A stretch of 33,029 nucleotides of DNA from Collinsella aerofaciens (GTDB lineage Bacteria > Actinomycetota > Coriobacteriia > Coriobacteriales > Coriobacteriaceae). The notes beneath the pieces were generated by a model. It ran no database searches, had not been told where the DNA came from, and saw only the letters and a list, made by a program, of their open reading frames with translations. Where the stretch lies: contig NZ_JADNJQ010000024.1 of NCBI RefSeq assembly GCF_015555045.1, positions 1-33,029 of the forward strand, written 5' to 3'. This document shows positions 8,011 through 15,467 of the stretch, in pieces; position 1 is the first letter of the stretch; each line of letters begins with the position of its first letter. The translations under genes were made by a program, and so were the position numbers.

Positions 8011-9171
8011 ATGCCGGATTCGCCTAACTTTTTGACCTATGCCCAGACGGCGTTCGATTCGTTTGACGAGCGGGCCTTCTGTTCGGTGGACAGCCTGGTG
8101 TTTGCATGGCTGTCGTATTTGCGCTTGCCGGGGGATATGCCGGAGCTTGTCGGCTGGCAGGGACTGGACGTGCGTGAGCTACTGCGTGCCGAGTGCTACC
8201 GGGACATGATTGGCGACCTGTGGGATCCGGAAGGAAGCCGCGCCTTGCTGGAGGCCGTGACGGCAAGCCCACGTTACCGCGGCGTGCGTGTGTGCGGCTA
8301 TCGTGCCGTGAATGACGTCGAGACGACGGAACAGTTTGCCGCCATAACGTTCCGTTTTCCGGCAGGATTTAGCTACCTTTCCTTCCGCGGGACCGACAGT
8401 ACGATCGTGGGCTGGAAAGAGGACTTCAACATGGCGTTCCGGTGCCCCGTGCCCTCCCAGGAGTCTGCGGCGCGCTATGTGGACGAGGTGGCAGCCGCAA
8501 TAGACGGACCACTCTTGTGCGGAGGACATTCCAAGGGCGGCAACTTGGCGGTGTATGGTGCGGTGATGTGCTCTGATGCTGCTCGCGACCGGATCGAACG
8601 GGCCTTCTCCCATGATGGCCCCGGCTTTGTCGAGGAGTTCCTGAGTGGCGACGCCTTTGCGGGTCTGTCGGGTCGCATCGATAAAACCCTGCCGCAGTCT
8701 TCGATTTTCGGCATGATGTTCGAGACGCAGGAAGATTACTCCATTGTCGAGAGCACCGAGTTCAGCCTGCTGCAGCACAATCCCTTCAGCTGGGTCATTG
8801 ACGGCTGCAACTTTGTGTATTGTGAGCGCCTGTCTGCCGGCGCTCGATATGTCGATAGCTCCATTCGTGAGATGTTGCTCGCAGTGGAGCCTACCGAACG
8901 CGAGCGCTTTGTGGACGCGCTGTTCTCTGTGTTTGAGGCCACGGGGGCCGAACGGTTTGCGGATATCGCTGGGAATTTGCGCGAGAGCCTGCCGGTGATG
9001 CTTCAGGCTGCCCAGGGCTTCGACAGGGATACGCGCCGTTTTATCTCGCAGACCATCGTGGCGATTCTTAAGTGCGCGCTGCTTCCCAAGCGCCCCGAGC
9101 TCAACGTTCCCGCCGCTGGCAAGAGCTTAGCCGAGCAGCTCGAAGCATGGCAGTCGGAGCTCCTGCGTTAG
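8011..9171 (+). CDS. DUF2974 (Mbeg1-like) alpha/beta-hydrolase family protein
   Basis: 386 residues, ATG 8011 preceded by GGGAG with 6 bases of spacing. The fold is an alpha/beta hydrolase as in the DUF2974/Mbeg1-like family: SYLSFRGTDSTIVGWKEDF is the oxyanion-side strand, GGHSKGGNLAVY carries the probable nucleophile Ser174, and FSHDGPGF and later segments are family-typical. No signal peptide or membrane segment is seen, so it is likely cytoplasmic. Lipase or esterase activity is suggested by the fold, but the substrate is unknown. It is a single gene bracketed by two inverted REP-like repeats and has no obvious partner. Confidence 0.85.
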   Translation: MPDSPNFLTYAQTAFDSFDERAFCSVDSLVFAWLSYLRLPGDMPELVGWQGLDVRELLRAECYRDMIGDLWDPEGSRALLEAVTASPRYRGVRVCGYRAVNDVETTEQFAAITFRFPAGFSYLSFRGTDSTIVGWKEDFNMAFRCPVPSQESAARYVDEVAAAIDGPLLCGGHSKGGNLAVYGAVMCSDAARDRIERAFSHDGPGFVEEFLSGDAFAGLSGRIDKTLPQSSIFGMMFETQEDYSIVESTEFSLLQHNPFSWVIDGCNFVYCERLSAGARYVDSSIREMLLAVEPTERERFVDALFSVFEATGAERFADIAGNLRESLPVMLQAAQGFDRDTRRFISQTIVAILKCALLPKRPELNVPAAGKSLAEQLEAWQSELLR

Positions 9172-9174
9172 CCA

Positions 9175-9207
9175 TTGGTGCAAAGTAACCTGGCCCCCTT
9201 GCACCAA
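9175..9207 (+). repeat. REP-like palindromic repeat, right copy
   Basis: The 33-base element begins TTGGTGCAA and ends TTGCACCAA, a perfect 9-bp inverted pair, around a core AGTAACCTGGCCCCC. Bases 9179-9207 are the inverted counterpart of 7962-7990. It lies 4 bases after the DUF2974 stop and could act as a stem-loop at the transcript end. Confidence 0.85.
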
Positions 9208-9238
9208 TCTTCGATGCGCCTGGGGCGGGCTCGACCGC

Positions 9239-9244
9239 TATACT
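9239..9244 (+). promoter_or_regulatory. Possible -10 box for the nucleoid-associated protein gene
   Basis: TATACT sits 30 bases before the ATG at 9274. No convincing -35 hexamer is found at the right distance, so the call is tentative. Confidence 0.35.
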
Positions 9245-9273
9245 GATTCGTGCTGAAATCGATCTAGAACGGA

Positions 9274-10287
9274 ATGCCGTATATGAAAATCAACCATGCG
9301 ATTCTACATATCCTGGACTTTGACTCGGCCGTCAACGTTATGAGCCAGCGCGAGCTCGATATCGAGAGCCGTACCGTGCGCAACTTCGTGACCACGCACC
9401 TGCGTCGCGCCCGCACTTCGGCCGATAACAAACGCGCCACGTTTGCCGAGAACTCCGCATTCGGCGACGAGCTCAAGGGCTATTTCTTTGGCGAGCGCGA
9501 GTTTGTGGACCTGTCGCAGCAGATTGCGGAGTTCATCTCCTCCGAGCTCACCAAGGCAGAGAAGGCCGAGTCCACCGACGTGCTGGTGGCAGACTTTGAC
9601 GACGACGAGGATGCCCGCTGGTTTGCCGTGATGCTGCTTGGTTCCAAGCAGGCCTTTATGCATGAGGTGGGCCGCGAGGAGGGCGAGGTGCGCAACGACA
9701 TCGCACGCCACTACGCTATCCTGCCGAATCCCTCCCAAAAGGTGCCGAGCTACGCCATCGTGCGCGCGAGCACCATGGAGATCGGCTACGTGGACAAGAA
9801 ACGCAAGATTGCCGGCGAGGAGCGCATGCTTATTCCTGACGGCCTGCTGCAGTGCGATACGGGCGTGTCGGGCAAGGAGATTATCGACACCGTGACGCGT
9901 GTGGTCGAGGAGGTTGCCGAGGAGCACGGTGCCAATACGGCCGTGGCACTCGCTAAGGTCAAAGCCGCTGTTGCCGAGAAGGTCGAAGACGACGAGGAGC
10001 TGCCGCCTTGGGATATCGTTGACGAGGTCTTTGAGGATGAGCCAGTCATCAAGGAGAGTGTTCGTGCGGCACTGACCGAGGAAAAGGTGCCCGAGCGTGT
10101 GCCCGTGGAGCGCAAACAGGTCGAGCGTGCGGCCGTGCGCAACCACAAGATTCGTACCGATACGGGCATCGAGATCAGCTTCCCGGCCGAGATGGGCTCG
10201 AACTCCGAGTACATCGAGTTCGTCAACGAGCCCAACGGCCTCATCTCCATCGAGCTCAAGAACATCGGAAGCATCGAGAACCGATAG
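9274..10287 (+). CDS. 37-kDa nucleoid-associated protein (NdpA family)
   Basis: 337 residues, matching the usual length of the bacterial 37-kDa nucleoid-associated family (YejK/NdpA). The family start MKINHAILHILDF is present, as is the C-terminal segment on recognising DNA ends and nucleoid association (GIEISFPAEMGSNSEYIEFVNE). The middle is rich in Glu/Asp and Lys. The start is either ATG 9274 or ATG 9283; neither has a strong ribosome binding site. Members bind the nucleoid, but their precise role is poorly known. It is a single gene; the toxin-antitoxin pair follows after a palindromic operator. Confidence 0.85.
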   Translation: MPYMKINHAILHILDFDSAVNVMSQRELDIESRTVRNFVTTHLRRARTSADNKRATFAENSAFGDELKGYFFGEREFVDLSQQIAEFISSELTKAEKAESTDVLVADFDDDEDARWFAVMLLGSKQAFMHEVGREEGEVRNDIARHYAILPNPSQKVPSYAIVRASTMEIGYVDKKRKIAGEERMLIPDGLLQCDTGVSGKEIIDTVTRVVEEVAEEHGANTAVALAKVKAAVAEKVEDDEELPPWDIVDEVFEDEPVIKESVRAALTEEKVPERVPVERKQVERAAVRNHKIRTDTGIEISFPAEMGSNSEYIEFVNEPNGLISIELKNIGSIENR

Positions 10288-10310
10288 CGCAATAGTTTCT
10301 TTCTAAGAAA

Positions 10311-10356
10311 AATCTGGATTATATTTTGAAGTATAATTTGAAATATAATCCAGATT
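10311..10356 (+). promoter_or_regulatory. Promoter/operator of the toxin-antitoxin pair
   Basis: AATCTGGATTATATTT (10311-10326) and AAATATAATCCAGATT (10341-10356) are perfect 16-base inverted repeats with a 14-base spacer. Two TATAAT boxes (10332-10337 and 10344-10349) lie inside. Binding by the antitoxin or toxin-antitoxin complex here would block transcription, the usual autoregulation of such pairs. The repeat ends 17 bases before the antitoxin ATG. Confidence 0.75.
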
Positions 10357-10373
10357 ATTTTTTGGAGGTCCAG

Positions 10374-10724
10374 ATGTCCCCACTTGTTCTGGAAAAACCG
10401 GTGTTTACAAAAGACCAGGTTGTCTCTGCCACCGAAGCGAGCAAATCCCTATCTACCATTCGCAAGCGTGCTAAGCGCGCGCCGCAGTTTATCGCCGATC
10501 ATAACGACATCGATACTGTGATTATCGACTACGCTGCCTATGAGGAGATGTTCGGCGCACTGCAGTACCTTCGCGAACTTGAGCTTGATCGCATTGCGAC
10601 GGATCGAATCAAAAACGGACCGCACGAGTTTATTCCGTTTGAAGATGCTTTGACCCCAGAGGAACTCGAGGAGTTTGAGTCGATGGATCCCGATGCGATT
10701 TCGGATGAGGATCTTTTCGAATGA
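10374..10724 (+). CDS. Phd/YefM-type antitoxin
   Basis: 116 residues from ATG 10374, with GGAGG 6 bases upstream. An earlier in-frame TTG at 10326 lies inside the operator and is rejected. The Phd/YefM fold is suggested by VVSATEASKSLSTIRKRAK (strand and helix that bind DNA), then TVIIDYAAYEEM, and an acidic C-terminal tail (ALTPEELEEFESMDPD) that would wrap around the toxin. Its stop overlaps the toxin start (ATGA), so the two genes are translationally coupled. Confidence 0.85.
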   Translation: MSPLVLEKPVFTKDQVVSATEASKSLSTIRKRAKRAPQFIADHNDIDTVIIDYAAYEEMFGALQYLRELELDRIATDRIKNGPHEFIPFEDALTPEELEEFESMDPDAISDEDLFE

Positions 10725-11065
10725 GCGGGCACTTTGTCGTCGGCTTTTTGAATCGAGACGTCGAGAAGGAATATCAAAAACTAGACGGTTCTCAGCGAAG
10801 GCTCGTCCGCATTGCAGTGACGAAATTAAAGACGCGCGCCGATGAAATCGGAACGCCGCTTCACGGTGAGCTTGCCGGCTGCAAAAAGATTAAATGGCGA
10901 AAGGCAGGACTCCGAATGGTGTTCCGAATCCGAGAGGATGGAACGGTGGAGATAGCAGAGATCGTGGCAATAGGACGGCGCGATCATTTCGAGGTCTACA
11001 AGACGGCTGCCGATCGTTTGTCGAAGCATCCCGCCATGGTTGAATATGACGGAACCCTGAGATAA
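10721..11065 (+). CDS. RelE/ParE-superfamily toxin
   Basis: 114 residues, starting at ATG 10721 inside the antitoxin's last codons. The pattern LDGSQRRLVRIAVTKLK, then GTPLHGELAGCKKIKWRKAGLRMVFR, then IAEIVAIGRRDHFEVYKTA, is the RelE/HigB-like beta-sheet core with the basic residues expected of a ribosome-dependent mRNA interferase (Lys, Arg, Arg and His near the C-terminus). RelE-type cleavage is inferred from the family; a ParE-like gyrase inhibitor is less likely. Second gene of the operon, closed by a terminator. Confidence 0.85.
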   Translation: MSGHFVVGFLNRDVEKEYQKLDGSQRRLVRIAVTKLKTRADEIGTPLHGELAGCKKIKWRKAGLRMVFRIREDGTVEIAEIVAIGRRDHFEVYKTAADRLSKHPAMVEYDGTLR

Positions 11066-11067
11066 AG

Positions 11068-11099
11068 AAGGCCGAAGTCCCGGGCGGGGCTTCGGCCTT
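11068..11099 (+). terminator. Terminator after the toxin gene
   Basis: AAGGCCGAAGTCCC pairs with GGGGCTTCGGCCTT, directly after the toxin stop, with a short T-containing tail. Confidence 0.8.
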
Positions 11100-11136
11100 A
11101 GTTTCCTGGGGCTGAATTACGTTACAGGTTGAGCAT

Positions 11137-11238
11137 ATGTCAGCGAAAACGCCCCAGAGCGAGCAAGGTGACGTGAAAGAGGAGGGCATTGACCTTCTGG
11201 TCATGCCCGACGATTGAACGTCAGATTGCCGCTCTGGG
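11137..11238 (+). other. Nested inverted repeats with a possible 26-codon mini-ORF
   Basis: Three nested pairs of arms are visible: CCCAGAGCG (11153-11161) with CGCTCTGGG (11230-11238), TGACGT (11169-11174) with ACGTCA (11218-11223), and GGGCAT...GACC with GGTC...TGCCC (11184-11208). Together they would fold into one long stem. The stretch also contains ATG 11137 to TGA 11217, 26 codons, with only a weak AGG upstream. It could be a structured RNA, a miniature repeat element or the remnant of one. Function unknown. Confidence 0.4.
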
Positions 11239-11258
11239 TCGTTTACAGCGTCGACTTG

Positions 11259-11285
11259 TTACGCGGTTTGTCAAAACCGCGTAAC
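11259..11285 (-). terminator. Hairpin after dapH
   Basis: GTTACGCGGTTT and AAACCGCGTAAC form a 12-bp stem immediately after the dapH stop on the minus strand. No long T tract is present, so efficiency is uncertain. Confidence 0.6.
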
Positions 11286-11287
11286 TA

Positions 11288-12007
11288 TTAAAGCTGGCGC
11301 AGGCCTTCCTCGAGACCGGTCTTGCTGTCGGTCTTCTCGTCGCGCATCTTGATAACGCGGGCAGGAACGCCGGCTACGACGGCGCCGGCAGGAACGTCCT
11401 CGACGCATACGGCACCGGCGGCCACGACGGCGCCCTTGCCCACGCGCACGCCCTCCAGGACCACGGCGTTGGCGCCAATCATGACATCGTCCTCGATGAT
11501 GACGGGCGTGGCGCTTGCGGGCTCAACGACGCCTGCCAGCACGGTGCCGGCGCCGATGTGGCAGTTCTTGCCCACGGTGGCGCGGCCGCCCAGCACGGCG
11601 CCCATATCGATCATGGAACCTTCGCCGATGACGGAGCCGATGTTGATGATGGCACCCATCATGATGACGGCACGGTCGCCGATCTCGACGCGGTCGCGGA
11701 TGATCGCGCCCGGCTCGATGCGAGCGTTGATGCCCTTAAGGTCGAGCATGGGCACGGCGGAGTTGCGGCAGTCATTCTCGACGTCGTAGTAATCGATGGA
11801 ATCGGCGTTGGCGTCCAGGATGGCCTTAAGCTCATCCCAGTCGCCAAAGACGGTCTTGCCACGACGACCGCCGTAGACATGCGCGTCGCCCCAGGCAACC
11901 TTCATGCCGGGCTTCTCGCGCACATACAGCTTGACGGGCGTCTTTTTAGGCGCGGTGGCGATGTAGTTGATAATCTCCTGTGCATCCATCTCGGCTGCAT
12001 TGCTCAT
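11288..12007 (-). CDS. dapH: Tetrahydrodipicolinate N-acetyltransferase
   Basis: Acetylates 2,3,4,5-tetrahydrodipicolinate with acetyl-CoA, the committing step of the acetyl branch of DAP/lysine synthesis. 239 residues. The N-terminal helical domain is followed by a left-handed beta-helix of hexapeptide repeats ([20 protein letters not shown], then [20 protein letters not shown], then [20 protein letters not shown]). The [12 protein letters not shown] segment is typical of DapH and distinguishes it from succinylating DapD. AAAGGAG sits 9 bases before ATG 12007. Last gene of the lysA-dapA-dapB-dapH operon, 39 bases after dapB. Confidence 0.94.
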   Translation of the reverse strand: MSNAAEMDAQEIINYIATAPKKTPVKLYVREKPGMKVAWGDAHVYGGRRGKTVFGDWDELKAILDANADSIDYYDVENDCRNSAVPMLDLKGINARIEPGAIIRDRVEIGDRAVIMMGAIINIGSVIGEGSMIDMGAVLGGRATVGKNCHIGAGTVLAGVVEPASATPVIIEDDVMIGANAVVLEGVRVGKGAVVAAGAVCVEDVPAGAVVAGVPARVIKMRDEKTDSKTGLEEGLRQL

Positions 12008-12046
12008 TTGCTGTTTCTCCTTTGGGTGGATCCGGTTGATACCTGG

Positions 12047-12787
12047 TTAGGCAAACATGACCTGGTCGAACGTATAGAAGCCAGGCTCGCGGGTGACGAG
12101 CTTCTGCGCGGCTGCCAGCGCGCCGTTGACAAAGATCTGACGGCTCGTGGCGCGGTGCGTGAGCGTGACCTCCTCGTCCTGACCAAAGAAACTCACTTCG
12201 TGCACGCCGGCGACGGTGCCGCCGCGCAGCGAGTGCATGCCGATCTCCTTGGGGTCACGCGCTCCGCACATACCCTCGCGGCCATAGACGGGGTGGTAGC
12301 CTGCCTCGGGCTCAGCTTCGACGACGGCGTCGAGCAACAACTTGGCAGTGCCGCTGGGGGCGTCGACCTTTTGGTTGTGGTGCGTCTCGACAATCTCGCA
12401 GTCAAAGCCGGGCAGCTCGCGTGTGGCCTGTGCTACCAGATGACGCAGGGCTGCGATACCGATGGAGTAATTGCCGGAGTGCATGACACGGGCGTTCTGA
12501 CCCAGCTCGCGCAGGCGATCCATCTGCTCGGGCGTATAGCCTGTGGTGCCCGAGACCAGCGCCGCGCCCGTGCGCTCGACATAGGCGACGACGGCATCGA
12601 AGGTCACGACGTTCGAGAAGTCGATGATGACGTCGGCGGCCGGTGCGCTCTCGAGCTCGGACAGATCAAAACCGATCTGGGCGACGATGTCGAAAACGGG
12701 CTCTCCGGCGGCGTCGATAACGCCCTCGGCGGTAGTGCGGATGAGCGAGCCCATACGGCCCGTTCCCATAATGACGGTCTTAATCAA
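12047..12787 (-). CDS. dapB: 4-hydroxy-tetrahydrodipicolinate reductase
   Basis: NAD(P)H-dependent reduction of the DapA product to tetrahydrodipicolinate. 246 residues, usual size. GTGRMGSLI (8-16) is the dinucleotide-binding loop, VSGTTGYT and HSGNYSIGI are family blocks, and ETHHNQKVDAPSGTA contains the catalytic His136/His137 and Lys140. ATG 12787 lies inside the last codons of dapA (8-base overlap), so translation is coupled. Confidence 0.96.
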   Translation of the reverse strand: MIKTVIMGTGRMGSLIRTTAEGVIDAAGEPVFDIVAQIGFDLSELESAPAADVIIDFSNVVTFDAVVAYVERTGAALVSGTTGYTPEQMDRLRELGQNARVMHSGNYSIGIAALRHLVAQATRELPGFDCEIVETHHNQKVDAPSGTAKLLLDAVVEAEPEAGYHPVYGREGMCGARDPKEIGMHSLRGGTVAGVHEVSFFGQDEEVTLTHRATSRQIFVNGALAAAQKLVTREPGFYTFDQVMFA

Positions 12788-15089
12788 GCAGACCAGCTCC
12801 CTTCAGAGCATCGGTAAGTGCAGCGCGCGTGTCGTCTGCCATGGGGCACAGCGGCATGCGGTAGTTTGCCTCGATCATACCCATCTGAGCGAGCGCTTCC
12901 TTAACGGGGATGGGGTTGACCTCGCTAAAGAGGGCGTTGATGAGCGGCTGACCGGCAATCTGGATATCGCGGGCACGTGCCACGTCGCCGTCCAGATAGG
13001 CGCGGCACATGTCGTGTACGAGCTGCGGCTGAACATTGGCCCACACGCTGATGGTGCCCGAGGCGCCCAGGCTCATGAGCGGCACGGTAAGTGCGTCCTC
13101 GCCCGAGTACATGCGGAAGTCGTCGGACAGCAGGTGGGCGATCTTGGCCGCGTAGGCGACGTTGCCCGACGCTTCCTTAATGCCCATGATGTTGGGATGT
13201 GCGGCCAGGCGCTCTACGTTGTGCTCGCTGATACCGCAGCCGCAACGACCAGGGATGTTGTACAGGATGCAGGGGATGTCCACGGCATCGGCGACGGTCT
13301 TAAAGTGCTGATAGATACCCTCTTCGTTGGACTTGTTGTAGTAGGGGGTAATGAGCAGCAGGCCATCGGCTCCCAAGCCTTGGTAGGTGAGCGACTTGGT
13401 GAGCATAGTTTGCGTGGAGTTGGAGCCCGAGCCGGCGATGACGGGGACGCGTCCTGCAACATGCTTGACCACGGCGGCGACAACGGAGTTGTCCTCGTCG
13501 TCGGTCATCGTGGCGCTCTCGCCGGTGGTGCCCAGGGTGAGGATGGCGTCGGTGCCATTTTGTAAGTGGAAATCGATAAGGCGCTCGAGTGCGTCAAAGT
13601 CGACGCTGCCGTCCTTTTTAAACGGCGTGACAAGGGCGACGATTGAGCCCTCGAGGTTGCGGATATCCATGTTCTTCTCCTTCGCTTCCGCGATCTGGAT
13701 GCGTTTGTTCCATTGGGCGGCGACGGCCAGGCGCTCGTCCTGAGCGCGACGACGAGCGCTTTCGGCACGCGATTTGGCCAGCAGCTCACGGCCGCACGGC
13801 AGCACGTCGAGCGTGGCAAAATAATCGCCCGGGCGCTCGGCGCGGCGGATAAGGTCGGCCGAGCCGTCGGGGCGCAGCAGCACCTCGGCGGAGCGCAGGC
13901 GGCCGTTGTAGTTGTAGCCCATGGAGTAGCCATGCGCGCCGGTATCGTGAATCACAAGCAGGTCGCCCATGTCGATATGCGGCAGTTCGCGATCGATGGC
14001 GAACTTGTCGTTGTTCTCGCATAGGTTGCCCGTGATGTCGTAGGTGTCCGTGACGGGCGCTGTGGTCTTGTCGTCGCCACCCGGCTGACCCATTACCGTA
14101 ATGTGGTGGTAGGCGCCGTACATGGCAGGACGGATTAGATCGACGGCGCTTGCGTCGACACCGATATAGTCCTTGTAGATCTGCTTTTCGTGGATAGCCT
14201 TGGTGACCAGGCAGCCGTAGGGCCCCATCATAAAGCGGCCCATCTCGGTGCAGATGGCCACATCGCCCATACCGGCGGGAACCAGGATTTCGTCGTAGGC
14301 CGCGTGCACCCCCTCGCCGATGGCGTGAATGTCGTTGGCCTGCTGCTCGGGCAGATAGGGGATGCCGACGCCGCCGGACAGATTGATGAAGGCGACATGT
14401 GCACCGGTCTCGCGCTCCAGGCGCACGGCAAGCTCAAAGAGGATGCGCGCGAGCTTGGGGTAGTAGTCGTTGGTGACGGTGTTGCTGGCAAGGAATGCGT
14501 GGATGCCAAAGTCCTCGGCGCCCTTGGCCTTGAGCATGCGGAACGCCTCGAAGAGCTGCTCGGTGGTCATGCCATATTTGGAGTCGCCCGGGTTGTCCAT
14601 GATGCCATTGGAGAGCTGGAACAGGCCGCCTGGATTAAAGCGGCAGCTGACCGTCTTGGGGATGGGCCCCGCAACGCGCTCAAAGAACCCGATGTGGCTG
14701 ATGTCGTCAAAGTTGACGATGGCGCCCAGCTTGTCGGCGAGCTCAAAGTCGGCAGCCGGTGTGTCGTTGGACGAGAACATGATGTCGTGTCCCGTGATAC
14801 CCAGTGAGCGGGCGATCATGAGCTCGGTATAGCTCGAGCAATCGCAGCCGCAGCCGTATTCGTTGAGAATGGAGATGAGCGCCGGGTTGGGGTTGGCCTT
14901 GACGGCAAAGTATTCCTTAAAGCCCGAGTTCCATGCAAAGGCGTCGCGCACTTCTTGCATGTTGCGGCGGATGCCCGCCTCGTCGTATAGATGAAACGGC
15001 GTGGGGAACTGCTCGACGATATGCTCGAGTGTCTCCTTGTCCACAAACGGCTGCTTGGCCGCATATGCCTCGTTGGGGGTCAATGCCAT
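12780..15089 (-). CDS. lysA-dapA: Diaminopimelate decarboxylase fused to 4-hydroxy-tetrahydrodipicolinate synthase
   Basis: One uninterrupted frame of 769 codons carries two enzymes. Residues 1-430 are LysA, which makes lysine from meso-DAP: cofactor Lys64 in FAVKANPNP, CTEMGRFMMGPYG, and the CENND motif near the substrate site. Residues 474-769 are complete DapA, which condenses pyruvate with aspartate semialdehyde: LGTTGES, Tyr610 in LYNIPGRCG, and Schiff-base Lys638 in GIKEASGN. The linker (about 430-473) is charged and Ala/Arg-rich. DapA starts at its natural ATG (13670), which has its own AAGGAG, so separate DapA may also be made. The operon start ATG 15089 has GAGG 10 bases upstream, next to the lysine riboswitch. 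Two genes joined by loss of a stop codon is the simplest explanation. Confidence 0.92.
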   Translation of the reverse strand: MALTPNEAYAAKQPFVDKETLEHIVEQFPTPFHLYDEAGIRRNMQEVRDAFAWNSGFKEYFAVKANPNPALISILNEYGCGCDCSSYTELMIARSLGITGHDIMFSSNDTPAADFELADKLGAIVNFDDISHIGFFERVAGPIPKTVSCRFNPGGLFQLSNGIMDNPGDSKYGMTTEQLFEAFRMLKAKGAEDFGIHAFLASNTVTNDYYPKLARILFELAVRLERETGAHVAFINLSGGVGIPYLPEQQANDIHAIGEGVHAAYDEILVPAGMGDVAICTEMGRFMMGPYGCLVTKAIHEKQIYKDYIGVDASAVDLIRPAMYGAYHHITVMGQPGGDDKTTAPVTDTYDITGNLCENNDKFAIDRELPHIDMGDLLVIHDTGAHGYSMGYNYNGRLRSAEVLLRPDGSADLIRRAERPGDYFATLDVLPCGRELLAKSRAESARRRAQDERLAVAAQWNKRIQIAEAKEKNMDIRNLEGSIVALVTPFKKDGSVDFDALERLIDFHLQNGTDAILTLGTTGESATMTDDEDNSVVAAVVKHVAGRVPVIAGSGSNSTQTMLTKSLTYQGLGADGLLLITPYYNKSNEEGIYQHFKTVADAVDIPCILYNIPGRCGCGISEHNVERLAAHPNIMGIKEASGNVAYAAKIAHLLSDDFRMYSGEDALTVPLMSLGASGTISVWANVQPQLVHDMCRAYLDGDVARARDIQIAGQPLINALFSEVNPIPVKEALAQMGMIEANYRMPLCPMADDTRAALTDALKGAGLLD
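13668..13682 (-). promoter_or_regulatory. Internal ribosome binding site and ATG for dapA
   Basis: On the minus strand, AAGGAG (13682-13677) lies 6 bases before ATG 13670, in frame within the lysA-dapA reading frame. Initiation here would yield a free 296-residue DapA of ordinary length. Confidence 0.7.
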
Positions 15090-15160
15090 GTCCCGTAAAC
15101 CTCGCTATCCAGACGGCGCCATCTGCGCATCGAATCCGCATAGCGTGGACCCAATGTCCG

Positions 15161-15320
15161 GATAGCGCTCCCGCATTGCTGCAGACAGTCCTGTGGGTGT
15201 TTCCCACAGGCCCACCAGGTTGTTCGTGCCCGAAAAGCCCAGTTCGGCGGGTTTCGCCTCCCCACGGGGTCAAAGCCTGCCGGCTCGCCCGCGGTTCTTC
15301 GTGCCCGCGCCTCTATCAAG
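15161..15320 (-). ncRNA. Lysine riboswitch (L box) of the lysA-dapA operon
   Basis: Read on the minus strand, the region shows the conserved lysine-aptamer segments in order: GATAGAGGCGCGGGC at the 5' side of P1/P2, GGCGAAACCCGCCGAAC at P3, CCTGGTGGGCCTGTGGGAAA, then CCCACAGGACTGTCTGC, and GGGAGCGCTATC closing P1. The order and spacing match known lysC leaders. No T tract follows; instead the 3' P1 strand (CGCTATCC, 15160-15167) is complementary to GGATAGCG (15103-15110), which abuts the GAGG ribosome binding site. A second CGCTAT copy lies at 15140-15145. Control therefore appears to act at translation initiation, with lysine expected to shut the operon off. Confidence 0.93.
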
Positions 15321-15467
15321 TGGTAACGACCCTACCACGTTGCACTTTACCAAACAAGAGTATTCGTATATAACGTTTAAAAAATGCAGGGATATGCTGG
15401 AAACATGTGCGCCACAATCCTGTATCACAATAAGTTGCAACAGATGTGCCTCACGAAGGGATCCTCT

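Noticed and set aside
7962-9207. Phase-variable invertible promoter
   Set aside because: No recombinase gene nearby and the repeats are individually palindromic; a REP-type explanation is simpler, although inversion cannot be excluded.
11558-12817. 419-codon plus-strand frame opposite dapH/dapB
   Set aside because: Antisense shadow; the minus-strand genes have clear catalytic motifs and operon spacing.
15090-15330. T-box leader before lysA
   Set aside because: The conserved T-box sequence and a terminator are absent, whereas the lysine-aptamer segments are present in order.
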